A stretch of DNA of 48,552 nucleotides. Source: Syntrophaceae bacterium (GTDB lineage: Bacteria; Desulfobacterota; Syntrophia; Syntrophales; Smithellaceae). How positions within the stretch are numbered: the stretch's first letter is position 1; each line of letters starts with the position of its first letter. Location of the stretch: positions 1-48,552 of the forward strand of contig WRPE01000021.1 of the NCBI GenBank assembly GCA_009773315.1. Reading direction: 5' to 3'. Below, piece by piece: positions 16,206-23,940 of this stretch. Below the pieces are notes generated by a model. It did no database searches, was not told the origin of the DNA, and saw only the letters and a list, made by a program, of their open reading frames with translations. Position numbers and translations under genes: made by a program.

Positions 16206-17468
16206 TTATTTTCGCAAATCCTTCGGTGCCTTGTAATCAGCCATTTTATACTTCAGGGGGTAGATGACTTTCATTTCACCATCCTGCCACTGGACGATAG
16301 GCGTTACGTACTTGGGTGGGGGAAGGTTGTAATGGTATTTCGCGTCCCAGCCGATGGTGCCCAGAACAGCCACTTCTTCAACCTGCTCCAATTGTTTAAT
16401 CAGATTGTCAATGTTACCCGTTCCGCCGGCTTTTTCGATGGCTTTCTTGAAACCGTATATGGTGTCGTAGGTTGTGTGGGAACCGAAGATAGGACCGACC
16501 TTATAATTTTTTACCAGATTATCCATGAAGGGAATCGTCTTGGGTGTGATGGCCACTCTGACCAGAGAAGACCCAACCATAATGCCGTTTACTTTACCTT
16601 CCGTCATTTTCCAGATCGGAGGCATGCCGGCGAGCCCTCCCCAGATAAATACGGGGATATTTCGCGCACTCGATTGAGCCCATTGTTTAACAAAAGCCGG
16701 TTGATCAATGTAACCGACGGCACAGTCGATGAAATCGGCTCCGGATTTGGCGATTTCTTCAAAGATAGGGTTAAACATCTTCTGATCGAGAGACGTGGTT
16801 GTCTCATAAACGACATTGACTCCCTTTCCCTTATAGATGGCCGCCAGGGATGGAGAAACGTTGGGAATGCCTTGACGCAGGGGTTTGGTCCACTCCATGT
16901 CTTCATATAGAATGGCCACTTTTTTGATTTTGATCTGGTTCTTGAAGCAATCGATGTTATCGGGCGCCAAAATCTTCAGATAATTAGTAGAGATGGCATA
17001 ATATGTCTGGAAGCCGAACCGGTATTTTTTATAGTTGTCGCGCACGCGATGCCAGATGTCGTCTCCGGAACCGATCGTGCTGAAGAAGATGTGCGGGTAT
17101 TCGGGAAACAGCTCCGCTCCGATCTCCATGCCGGCTACACCCATTTCCACTTTTTCCCCGATGAAGACAGCCAGTACCCGGTCGTTCATGACCAGTTTTT
17201 TGTAAATTTCAACGGCTTTGGGAATTTCTCCTTTGGTGTCTTCGACGATCAGTTTGATTTGTCGTCCGTTAATGCCGCCCGCTTGATTGATTTCATCAAC
17301 GGCCATCGCCGCTGCAGCCTTGGCGCTTAGTGAAAAGGGAGCAGACATGTTCCCCATGAAGCCGATTTTGATTGGCCCGGTTGTGTCTGGGCTCGCCGCC
17401 CAGACTCCTGTGGTGATCAGCAGAAAAACTAAAACCATTGCGGTAAACAGATGTATCTTTTTCATCAT
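16206..17468 (-). CDS. LIV-type periplasmic substrate-binding protein
   Basis: About 420 residues. A Sec signal peptide (MKKIHLFTAMVLVFLLITTGVWA, cleaved near residue 24) is followed by a Peripla_BP_6 fold: GPIKIGFMGNMSAPFSLSAKAAAAMAVDEINQAGG, then IYKKLVMNDRVLAVFIGEKVEMGV. I chose ATG 17468 because GGGAGG lies 4 nt upstream; the longer frame from 17537 would place residues across the promoter. It is the first gene of the Liv/CoA-transferase/carboxyltransferase operon and would deliver the ligand to LivHM. The ligand cannot be predicted from residues I can see. Confidence 0.9.
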   Translation of the reverse strand: MMKKIHLFTAMVLVFLLITTGVWAASPDTTGPIKIGFMGNMSAPFSLSAKAAAAMAVDEINQAGGINGRQIKLIVEDTKGEIPKAVEIYKKLVMNDRVLAVFIGEKVEMGVAGMEIGAELFPEYPHIFFSTIGSGDDIWHRVRDNYKKYRFGFQTYYAISTNYLKILAPDNIDCFKNQIKIKKVAILYEDMEWTKPLRQGIPNVSPSLAAIYKGKGVNVVYETTTSLDQKMFNPIFEEIAKSGADFIDCAVGYIDQPAFVKQWAQSSARNIPVFIWGGLAGMPPIWKMTEGKVNGIMVGSSLVRVAITPKTIPFMDNLVKNYKVGPIFGSHTTYDTIYGFKKAIEKAGGTGNIDNLIKQLEQVEEVAVLGTIGWDAKYHYNLPPPKYVTPIVQWQDGEMKVIYPLKYKMADYKAPKDLRK

Positions 17469-17535
17469 GCTTCCTCCCTTTATTTTAAGTATTTTTCTGA
17501 TAAAAACGCCATTCCCGTAAAACTCTATAACAAAC

Positions 17536-17565
17536 ACTATACAAAACTAAGTTACCCGGTGTCAA
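17536..17565 (-). promoter_or_regulatory. Sigma70 promoter of the Liv/CoA-transferase operon
   Basis: On the minus strand TTGACA (17565-17560), an 18-bp spacer and TATAGT (17541-17536). This places the transcription start about 60 nt before the binding-protein ATG. An imperfect AT-rich palindrome (about 17566-17579) abuts the -35 box and could be an operator for the divergent TetR. Confidence 0.75.
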
Positions 17566-17679
17566 TGAAAAATATTTTCTAGAGGGAAATCTTCATAAGG
17601 GCCTATTAAAAAAAAATAGAGTCGAATTCCTCAAGGTGCACGAGCAAATCATGTTCCTTCAATTTTTTTCTTATTATGA

Positions 17680-17709
17680 TTGACAAAAGAAACTCCTTGC
17701 CAATATAGT
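17680..17709 (+). promoter_or_regulatory. Sigma70 promoter of the tetR gene
   Basis: TTGACA (17680-17685), an 18-bp spacer and TATAGT (17704-17709), the same hexamers and spacing as the divergent operon promoter about 115 bp away. The distance to the tetR ATG is about 47 nt. Confidence 0.75.
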
Positions 17710-17756
17710 GAGTCATCAATAGCACATATATCGACTCTTGTATAGAAGGCATAGAA

Positions 17757-18401
17757 ATGAAAGTCAAGGATAAGAGTGACCACAGAACAGCAAAAGGCAA
17801 TAAAAAAAACCTTGTATCTGAATCACGGCAGCAGATTCTGGACGCGGCCCTTGGGCTGTTTGCACAAAAGGGATATGCCGCGACAACCATACGGGAAATC
17901 GTGGATACGGTGGGAATAACCGCGCCCTCCCTTTATTATTACTTCGGCAACAAGGAAGGTCTCTACAGGGAGCTCATGCAGACCTATTCTGCCAAGATCG
18001 ATTCGGTGCTGGAGTCGCATTTGCACACATCCGAATGCGCGAAAAACCGATTGAAAGACCTTGTCGACAAGATCTTTCTCCGTGTCATTGAAGACAAGAA
18101 TTTTTTTCGGTTGATGTTTACCATTTACTATGGCCCGTCTAATGGCGCGCCCTATTGTGATTTCATTTTGTATCATGTGAAGATTCACGCAGCGATTAAA
18201 AAAATTATTGAAGACGGCATCGCAGCCAAGGAATTTCAACCAGGCAATTCAGGACACATGACCTGGATCATCAGGGGCGTGGTTCAATTGGCCATGGAAG
18301 AGCAAATCAAAGATGATCGGGAAAAAATAGACCGGCAGAGATTGCAGAAGATTCTCGATCTTATTGTGGATCGTTTCGGCAGACCGCCTTCAATCGCCTG
18401 A
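17757..18401 (+). CDS. TetR/AcrR-family transcriptional regulator
   Basis: 214 residues. The N-terminal helix-turn-helix (about 22-70) is textbook TetR: SRQQILDAALGLFAQKGYAATTIREIVDTVGITAPSLYYYFGNKEGLY. The C-terminal ligand domain contains the MFTIYYGPSNGAP segment and is otherwise divergent. It is divergent from the Liv/CoA-transferase operon with matching promoters, so it is likely a repressor relieved by an acyl-CoA or acid intermediate, and probably autoregulated. The ATG has GAAGG upstream. The gene is followed at once by a truncated dehydrogenase tail, so its original downstream partner has been lost. Confidence 0.9.
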   Translation: MKVKDKSDHRTAKGNKKNLVSESRQQILDAALGLFAQKGYAATTIREIVDTVGITAPSLYYYFGNKEGLYRELMQTYSAKIDSVLESHLHTSECAKNRLKDLVDKIFLRVIEDKNFFRLMFTIYYGPSNGAPYCDFILYHVKIHAAIKKIIEDGIAAKEFQPGNSGHMTWIIRGVVQLAMEEQIKDDREKIDRQRLQKILDLIVDRFGRPPSIA

Positions 18402-18498
18402 AGAAAATGCCGGGTGGGTGGCCTGTCTCGCATCGGAAGAAGTCGGAAGCATCACCGGACAGGCTTTCAGAATCGATGGCGGCATGGTGATGGGGTAA
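18400..18498 (+). pseudogene. C-terminal relic of a short-chain dehydrogenase (SDR)
   Basis: Overlapping the tetR stop in another frame, codons to TAA 18496-18498 read AGWVACLASEEVGSI then TGQAFRIDGGMVMG. This is the standard ending of SDR-family oxidoreductases (FLASxxxxxITGQxxxVDGG). The remaining roughly 220 residues, including the nucleotide-binding and YxxxK motifs, are absent and tetR occupies their place. It has no start codon or ribosome site of its own. This marks a deletion or recombination junction. Confidence 0.8.
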
Positions 18499-18743
18499 AA
18501 TTATTCGCAGTGACCGGCAGACATATTAAGAATGATGGTCAGTTGATTATCTTCAATAATATTGACTGCATCATAAGTTAAAAAATCATTACTTCTGTGC
18601 ATCAGGGCTGCTGAATGTTATTCTGATGTTGACATGTTTTGCTTTTTGAGTCAATGAAGTCAACATATGCAGAGATGGGGGATGGTCTAATCATTTCTCG
18701 GAGCTATAAAGAACAATAACTAAAGAAAGAGGAGGGACTAAGA
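18499..18743 (+). other. Leader region of the orphan binding-protein gene with an inverted repeat
   Basis: No gene seen. TGTTGAC (18627-18633) and GTCAACA (18659-18665) form a perfect 7-bp inverted repeat with a 25-bp gap, which could be a regulator site. TTGACA at 18629-18634 has no convincing -10 at the right distance. Confidence 0.35.
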
Positions 18744-19985
18744 ATGAAGTATCTGAAGGTGATGGTTTGTTTGGTTGCTGCTGTTTTTTTCATGTCATGG
18801 GCGGGAAATAGTAAGGCTGATGAAATTGTCATAGGTTATACCGGTCCGCTCAGTGGCGTGGCAGCGGAATACGGGCAGGATATCCTAAGCGGTGTTGATA
18901 TGGCTGTTAAGGACATCAATGCAGCCGGTGGAATTACGGTTGGCGGGAAGAAATACACATTTAAACTTGAAAGACTTGATGACCGTATTGACCCCACGCA
19001 AGCGGTTAATAACGCCCGTCGTTTCAAGTCGAATAAAGCTATCGCGGTTTTCAATGGTGTTTTCAATACGCTCGCTCCCATGATGAAAATCAATGAGGAA
19101 AAGGGCAACGAGTTCATCGTGATGGCCTATACCAGCACCCCAAAGGTAACGGAGATGGGCAATAAATTGGTGGTAGCCACTACAGTTGATTTTACCACCT
19201 ATGTTCATGTCTTTGCCGATTGGGCGTTTAAAAAGGGATGGAAGAACTGCGCCATGGTTGTCACTCTGGGCGCCTATGGCGATGAGTGGAGAAGTGCATT
19301 TAAAGAATATTGGATAAAGAAGGGCGGCGTCATTACCACAGATAAGCCGGCTAATTATTTCACGGAAACAGACTTTTCTGCTCCGCTCGCTGCCGCCATC
19401 GCCACCAAACCGGATGTCATGCTGATCGGCGGACCTTCAGCCACAACGGCACTGGTGATTGAACAGGCCAGAAGCATGGGCTTCAAAGGTGGTTTTATTA
19501 TGGTCGATCAGGCCAAGCAGGATTACATTGCTAAATTACTCGGAGGCACCAAGGTAATGGGCAATCTGATTGGTACAGGTGGAGTCGTGAGTGTTCCATT
19601 CCCTGGTGCAACAATTTTCGAAAAGAGATATCCTGAACAGTACAAGAAAATGGTCACATGGGAGTGCGCCCTCAATTACACAGCCATGCATGCTCTGGCT
19701 CGTGCAATCGAAGCCTCAGGGACAGTTGATGATGTATATAAGATTCGTGATGCATTTCCCACGGCACTGGCTAACGGGTTGCTGGGTGATAAATTCCCCA
19801 ATGAAGTGTTTGGCATCGAGAAATCCGGACGTATGCATGTTGCAGCATCCACCCAGACTATTACGAATGGAAAATCCGATCCATCAACACTCTACGTTTG
19901 GTGGCCAAAGACCCAAAAAGAATTTGATCTAGTTAAGAAACGGTCAACGGCAAAACAAAATGAGAGCATTTGGATGAGGTTTTAA
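18744..19985 (+). CDS. Orphan LIV-type periplasmic substrate-binding protein
   Basis: 413 residues. Signal peptide 1 to about 25 (KYLKVMVCLVAAVFFMSWAGNSKA), then the Peripla_BP_6 fold beginning EIVIGYTGPLSGVAAEYGQDILSGVDMAVKDINAAGG. It is only distantly similar to the binding protein at 16206-17468, so it is not a recent duplicate. GAGGAGGG lies 7 nt before the ATG and a strong terminator follows. No permease or ATPase genes accompany it; it may use the LivHMGF system nearby or a distant one, giving that importer a second ligand. Confidence 0.88.
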   Translation: MKYLKVMVCLVAAVFFMSWAGNSKADEIVIGYTGPLSGVAAEYGQDILSGVDMAVKDINAAGGITVGGKKYTFKLERLDDRIDPTQAVNNARRFKSNKAIAVFNGVFNTLAPMMKINEEKGNEFIVMAYTSTPKVTEMGNKLVVATTVDFTTYVHVFADWAFKKGWKNCAMVVTLGAYGDEWRSAFKEYWIKKGGVITTDKPANYFTETDFSAPLAAAIATKPDVMLIGGPSATTALVIEQARSMGFKGGFIMVDQAKQDYIAKLLGGTKVMGNLIGTGGVVSVPFPGATIFEKRYPEQYKKMVTWECALNYTAMHALARAIEASGTVDDVYKIRDAFPTALANGLLGDKFPNEVFGIEKSGRMHVAASTQTITNGKSDPSTLYVWWPKTQKEFDLVKKRSTAKQNESIWMRF

Positions 19986-20018
19986 TGTCAGCTAAAAATA
20001 AATAGACTCAAAGACTAC

Positions 20019-20047
20019 GAAAGGACAGGGGGTTTCCCTGTCCTTTC
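20019..20047 (+). terminator. Intrinsic terminator of the orphan binding-protein gene
   Basis: A perfect 12-bp stem (20019-20030 with 20036-20047; GAAAGGACAGGG arm) and 5-nt loop are followed by TTCTTTT on the plus strand, 33 bp after the stop codon. Confidence 0.9.
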
Positions 20048-20108
20048 TTCTTTTAGTCGAATTATCCCGTAAGCGAAGCTTGCAGGGATTAATGACACCA
20101 CAATGCAT

Positions 20109-21317
20109 TTAATTACCGGCAACCAATATCACACTTTTTTTTCGGAGCGCTTCAATTTCTTCCTGTTTGTAGCCGATTTCTTGCAGAATGGATTTTGTGT
20201 CTTCTCCCAGAGCGGGCGATGGTCCGGAGGGCTGGGCCGGTGTGGCGGAGAATTTCAGGGGAACGCCAATGCCCTTGATCTTGCCGCAGACCGGATGCGC
20301 TTGTTCGTAAATCATCTGCCGCGCCTGCATTTGCGGGTCTTTTTCAACTTCTGAAATATCCAGTACGGGCGTCAGGCAAATATCCAAGTTTTTCGTTGCG
20401 ACCATCCATTCATCCCTTGTCTTGATTCGGAAAAGAGCGGCGATCTCTTTGCGCAGGTGATCAGCCTCTTCTCCCATCACCAGATGTTTCTCCAGCCACT
20501 CAGGATGACCGGCCATTTCGCAAAATATTTTCCAGAACTTGGCCTCCAGCAGGCCCAAAGCAATATATTTGCCGTCGGCGCATGGATAAACGCCATAACA
20601 GGCCAACCCTCCGGAAAGGGGCGGCTCTCCCGGCGCAAAGGTTATTTTGGTCGCCTGATAATGTGCCATCTGCAGGGTCATCAGCGGAAGGACGGCATCC
20701 AGCATGGCGACATCGACTCTTTGACCCTGGCCGGTTTTTTCTCTCGTCCAGAGGGCTGTGAGACAGCCAATCATGGACATATAGGCGCCACCCGCCACAT
20801 CACCAAGTTGAGGGCCGGGGAGGACGGGACCTGTTTGGGCTAAGCCGGTTGTCGACAGGATTCCCGCGTATCCGATAAAATTGATATCGTGTCCGGCATC
20901 CCTGGCATAAGGCCCGTTCTGGCCGTATCCGGTGAGCGAAATATAGATAATATCAGGCTTCAACCGCTTTGCTGCTTCATAGCCAATGCCTTGTTCATCC
21001 AGCACGCCGGGTCGGAACTGTTCGATGACAATGTCCGCCGTTTTCAAAAGAGAGAAGAAAATATCAACGCCCTCTTTTGTTTTTAGATTCAGGGCCAGAC
21101 TGCGCTTAGAGCGGTTAACGGCGATAAAGCCTGCGGATTCCGATTCCAGATAGGGAGGATAGGATCGCATATAGTCCGGCGCGTTCATGTCTTCAATCTT
21201 GATGACATCGGCCCCCATGTCGGCCAGCATCATCGTACCCAGAGGTCCGGGATAAAGCCGGGTAAGATCAAGAATGCGGATGCCCTGCAAAGGGCCGTTT
21301 TGAGGCTTTCTTTCCAT
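20109..21317 (-). CDS. CaiB/BaiF family protein, alpha-methylacyl-CoA racemase-like
   Basis: 402 residues. It starts GIRILDLTRLYPGPLGTMMLADMGADVIKIE, the family III N-terminus. Both residues that act in alpha-methylacyl-CoA racemases are present: His143 in the AGHDINFIGYAG motif and Asp173 in QLGDVAGG. It is therefore likely a racemase of 2-methyl-branched acyl-CoAs, although CoA-transferase activity is possible since Asp173 is also the transferase nucleophile. It differs strongly from the two CoA-transferases at 10-12.7 kb. It lies 66 bp after the ATP-PPase gene with a large hairpin between, and is convergent with the orphan binding protein. Confidence 0.85.
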   Translation of the reverse strand: MERKPQNGPLQGIRILDLTRLYPGPLGTMMLADMGADVIKIEDMNAPDYMRSYPPYLESESAGFIAVNRSKRSLALNLKTKEGVDIFFSLLKTADIVIEQFRPGVLDEQGIGYEAAKRLKPDIIYISLTGYGQNGPYARDAGHDINFIGYAGILSTTGLAQTGPVLPGPQLGDVAGGAYMSMIGCLTALWTREKTGQGQRVDVAMLDAVLPLMTLQMAHYQATKITFAPGEPPLSGGLACYGVYPCADGKYIALGLLEAKFWKIFCEMAGHPEWLEKHLVMGEEADHLRKEIAALFRIKTRDEWMVATKNLDICLTPVLDISEVEKDPQMQARQMIYEQAHPVCGKIKGIGVPLKFSATPAQPSGPSPALGEDTKSILQEIGYKQEEIEALRKKSVILVAGN

Positions 21318-21332
21318 GATTCGATTTCTCCG

Positions 21333-21375
21333 GCTGTGGCGGGAATTTCCCTTTTGAGAAAATTCCCGTCACAGC
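21333..21375 (-). terminator. Large stem-loop between ATP-PPase and racemase genes
   Basis: Arms 21333-21348 and 21360-21375 are complementary over 16 bp with one mismatch, around an 11-nt loop. It begins 8 bp after the ATP-PPase stop. There is no T-run, so it may be a weak or Rho-assisted terminator, an RNA-stabilising hairpin, or an intergenic repeat. Confidence 0.5.
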
Positions 21376-21383
21376 TTTCCGGC

Positions 21384-22352
21384 TTAAATTGCCTCGATTG
21401 TGGATGTCGGTTTAGACGTGATGTTGTAGGTGACGCTGACGACTTCCGGTATGTCTTTGGTTATTTTCGCGGCGATCTTTTCCAGCACATCAAAAGAAAG
21501 CCGGGTAGGTCTGGCGGTGCGCGCATCTATGCTGTTCCAGCAGCGGATTTCAATCTGATTGCCGAAAACCCGCTTGTTATTTCTCATGCCGGTTACGCGA
21601 TCTTCATGCAGAATGGCCAGATACTGAAACGCCTTCACGTTTTTGAGCGCTGCTTCGGTAATGGCGGTTGCTTTTTTGACCAGAGCGATTTTGGCGGGCG
21701 TGACTTCGCCGATCACGCGGGCGGCCAGCGCCGGTCCGGGAAAGGGTATCCGGTCGAACATGCCAATCGGTAGTCCCAGTCCAGCTCCGACTTTGCGCAC
21801 ACCGTCCTTGCGCAACTCGATGAGCGGTTCCAGAATTTTATAGCCGAACGCTTTTTGCGGATCGATGCCCAGTTGTTCAAAGACATTGTGCTGCCGTTTA
21901 ATTCCCGCGACGGTTTCATCCACATCCGTCAGAATGGTGCCTTGGAGAAGGTAGTTGGCCTTACTCTTGACAACCAGCTTGCCGAAAACGTTTTTATAGA
22001 AAGTTTGCGTGATGGCTTCTCTTTTTTCTTCGGGATCCGTGAGTCCTTTAAGAGCGGCAAAAAACGCCTTGGACGCGTCCAACACTTCCACTTTTATGCC
22101 CAGCTTTTTAAAGGCGGCCGCCACTTTGGCCGGTTCTCCTTCCCGCATAATCCCATTGTCGATAAAATAGGTTTTGAGTCTGTTGCCGAGCGCTCTGTGT
22201 CCCAGTGCGGTGACGACCGACGAATCGACGCCGCCCGATAAGGCGTTGATGGCCAATCCATCGCCAACGGCTTCCCGGATAGCGCGAACTTTATCATCAA
22301 TAAATTTTTCCACATTCATGTTGCTTGCTTTGATTTCTTTCATCTTGATCAT
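21384..22352 (-). CDS. Stand-alone GMP-synthetase-like ATP-pyrophosphatase (no glutaminase domain)
   Basis: About 322 residues, equivalent to the ATP-PPase and dimerisation domains of GuaA. The PP-loop ALSGGVDSSV, the YFIDNGIMREGE and KANYLLQGTILTDVDE segments and the FPGPALAARVIGE motif are GMP-synthetase-like. The usual N-terminal glutamine amidotransferase is missing. The C-terminus, normally near-invariant (SKPPATIEWE), reads SKPTSTIEAI, and the VES-D-MTA segment reads WNSIDARTA, so substrate binding may differ. ATG 22352 was chosen for the AAGGAG 5 nt upstream. It could be the synthetase subunit of a split GMP synthase or an amidating paralogue with another substrate. Divergent from the hisF-like gene. 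Confidence 0.8.
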   Translation of the reverse strand: MIKMKEIKASNMNVEKFIDDKVRAIREAVGDGLAINALSGGVDSSVVTALGHRALGNRLKTYFIDNGIMREGEPAKVAAAFKKLGIKVEVLDASKAFFAALKGLTDPEEKREAITQTFYKNVFGKLVVKSKANYLLQGTILTDVDETVAGIKRQHNVFEQLGIDPQKAFGYKILEPLIELRKDGVRKVGAGLGLPIGMFDRIPFPGPALAARVIGEVTPAKIALVKKATAITEAALKNVKAFQYLAILHEDRVTGMRNNKRVFGNQIEIRCWNSIDARTARPTRLSFDVLEKIAAKITKDIPEVVSVTYNITSKPTSTIEAI

Positions 22353-22562
22353 GGCGACTCCTTTTATAAATGGAATGGTTTGCAAAATTGTTTAAACGAA
22401 ATTGCTTTGCGTTTCAAGTATTAAAGAAGAAAAGGACAAAATGGTTGCCTGGATGGCGTGTTTTGAATATTTTGGTTGTAAATTTGACGAGTTCGGTTTA
22501 AAAATCTGCAGTGCCGTGGCGAAACCGGTCAAATTATTTATTTATTCTGAAAGGAGATTTTT

Positions 22563-23324
22563 ATGGAACCGATCAAAATCATGCCATGTCTGGATATGAA
22601 AAACGGACGGGTTGTTAAGGGCGTTCATTTTGTCAATATAAAAGAAGCGGGTGATCCGGTGGAGAACGCCGCATTTTATCAGGTCGAAGGTGCGGATGAA
22701 CTGGCCATGCTGGATATTGCAGCCACGCTGGAAAACCGCAAAACACGTCTGGAATGGGTCAAGAAGGTTTCGGCTGTGTTGAGTATTCCCCTGACGGTCG
22801 GTGGTGGCATTTCCTCGATTGAAGATATCGAAATGGTATTGGGCGCCGGAGCGAATAAGGTTTCCATGAACAGCGCGGCGGTGAAAAATCCAGATCTGGT
22901 GAAACAGGCGGCTAAGAAATACGGGTCGGATAAAATCACTGTGGCCATTGACGCGAAAAGAAATGCGGCGATGCCTTCCGGTTTTGAACTGGTCGTGTCC
23001 GGTGGCACACTGCCCATCGCCAAAGACGCAGTAGCCTGGGCCAAGCAGTGCCAGGAACTCGGCGCGGGTGTGATTTTGCCTACCAGCATGGATGGAGACG
23101 GCACCAAGGCGGGCTATGACATCCCCTTTACCAAGGCCATCTCTTCCGTTGTCACGTTGCCGGTGGTGGCCTCCGGCGGCGCGGGCAAACTGGAAGACTT
23201 CTACGAGGCGGTTGTCGAAGGCGGCGCATCTGTTTTGCTGGCCGCTTCAGTCTTTCATTTCCGGATGCTCAAGATTCAGGACGTCAAGGATTATCTGAGG
23301 GAAAAGGGGCTTACCGTTGCCTGA
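22563..23324 (+). CDS. HisF-like TIM barrel (imidazole glycerol phosphate synthase cyclase homologue)
   Basis: 253 residues, the full HisF length. Both catalytic aspartates are in place: D11 (MPCLDMKNGRVVKG) and D130 (VAIDAKR), as are phosphate-binding GGG and SGGAGK loops. Three otherwise conserved sites differ from the classic enzyme as I recall it: V170 where the ammonia-gate Glu stands (GAGVILPTS), P173 for Leu, and G178 for Arg in SMDGDGTK. No hisH or other his gene is nearby. AAGGAG lies 6 nt before the ATG. It may be the genuine HisF, or a paralogue building another ring or amidine-type product. Divergent from the GuaA-like ATP-PPase, 210 bp apart. Confidence 0.85.
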   Translation: MEPIKIMPCLDMKNGRVVKGVHFVNIKEAGDPVENAAFYQVEGADELAMLDIAATLENRKTRLEWVKKVSAVLSIPLTVGGGISSIEDIEMVLGAGANKVSMNSAAVKNPDLVKQAAKKYGSDKITVAIDAKRNAAMPSGFELVVSGGTLPIAKDAVAWAKQCQELGAGVILPTSMDGDGTKAGYDIPFTKAISSVVTLPVVASGGAGKLEDFYEAVVEGGASVLLAASVFHFRMLKIQDVKDYLREKGLTVA

Positions 23325-23407
23325 TGGGTCAGAATCCACTTGTCTCAAATTTTCAATATGATTTGTGCTGTCAAAGGAAAATAATATGAGCAGAATAGGC
23401 GACCTCT

Positions 23408-23769
23408 GTCATCGCGGTGTACATTCAGGAAGAAATGCTTGAGGCTATATCAAAGCGGGCCTTGGGCGCTGGTTTTGCGCACCGGATTACTCCGCAACTG
23501 GCCAGTCCGGTTTCTCTAAATGTCACGGTCCTGGCCGATTTTATTCTGGCTTTCTGGATGGCGCACGAGGTGCCGGATCAGAGAGATTCTTTGCGCAATT
23601 GTACGCGGTCTTGAAAGATGACGGCAAATTTCTTCTGGCGGAACCCAAACTGCATGTTTCCAGGCCACAATTCGATACTGCGATCGGCACGGCGCAAAAG
23701 GCCGGGTTCCGGCTGTTGGATCGTCCATTGGTTTCTCTGAGCTTAGCCGCCTTGTTTGCGAAACGCTAA
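23408..23769 (+). pseudogene. Frameshifted, N-truncated SAM-dependent methyltransferase relic
   Basis: Codons from 23408 read VIAVYIQEEMLEAI, then LADFILAFWMAHEVPD, and in another frame RFFAQLYAVLKDDGKFLLAEPK to TAA 23767-23769. These segments are consecutive motifs of one class I methyltransferase. The glycine-rich SAM-binding loop before VIAV is missing. The frame breaks near 23578-23582; restoring a single G (CAGGAGAGA for CAGAGAGA) would give HEVPDQERFF, the expected sequence. A possible original start with AAAGGA (ATG 23386) is in a third frame. The gene is clearly dead. Confidence 0.85.
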
Positions 23770-23940
23770 AAAGGCACAACGTGTTAGCCGTTTTATTTTC
23801 TCGCTTCGATCAGAGACCCATTGATGAATTTATGGATGATGTCTTGAAAACGGGATCATTAATCTATATGTTAGTGACAATGGTGGCATCAGGCTTCCAG
23901 GCTAAAGGAATAAATGAATCTGTCTGTTGAGGGGACATGT

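Noticed and set aside
22402-22599. Short plus-strand frame overlapping the hisF-like start
   Set aside because: It overlaps hisF in another frame and lacks a ribosome site; its space is the divergent promoter region.
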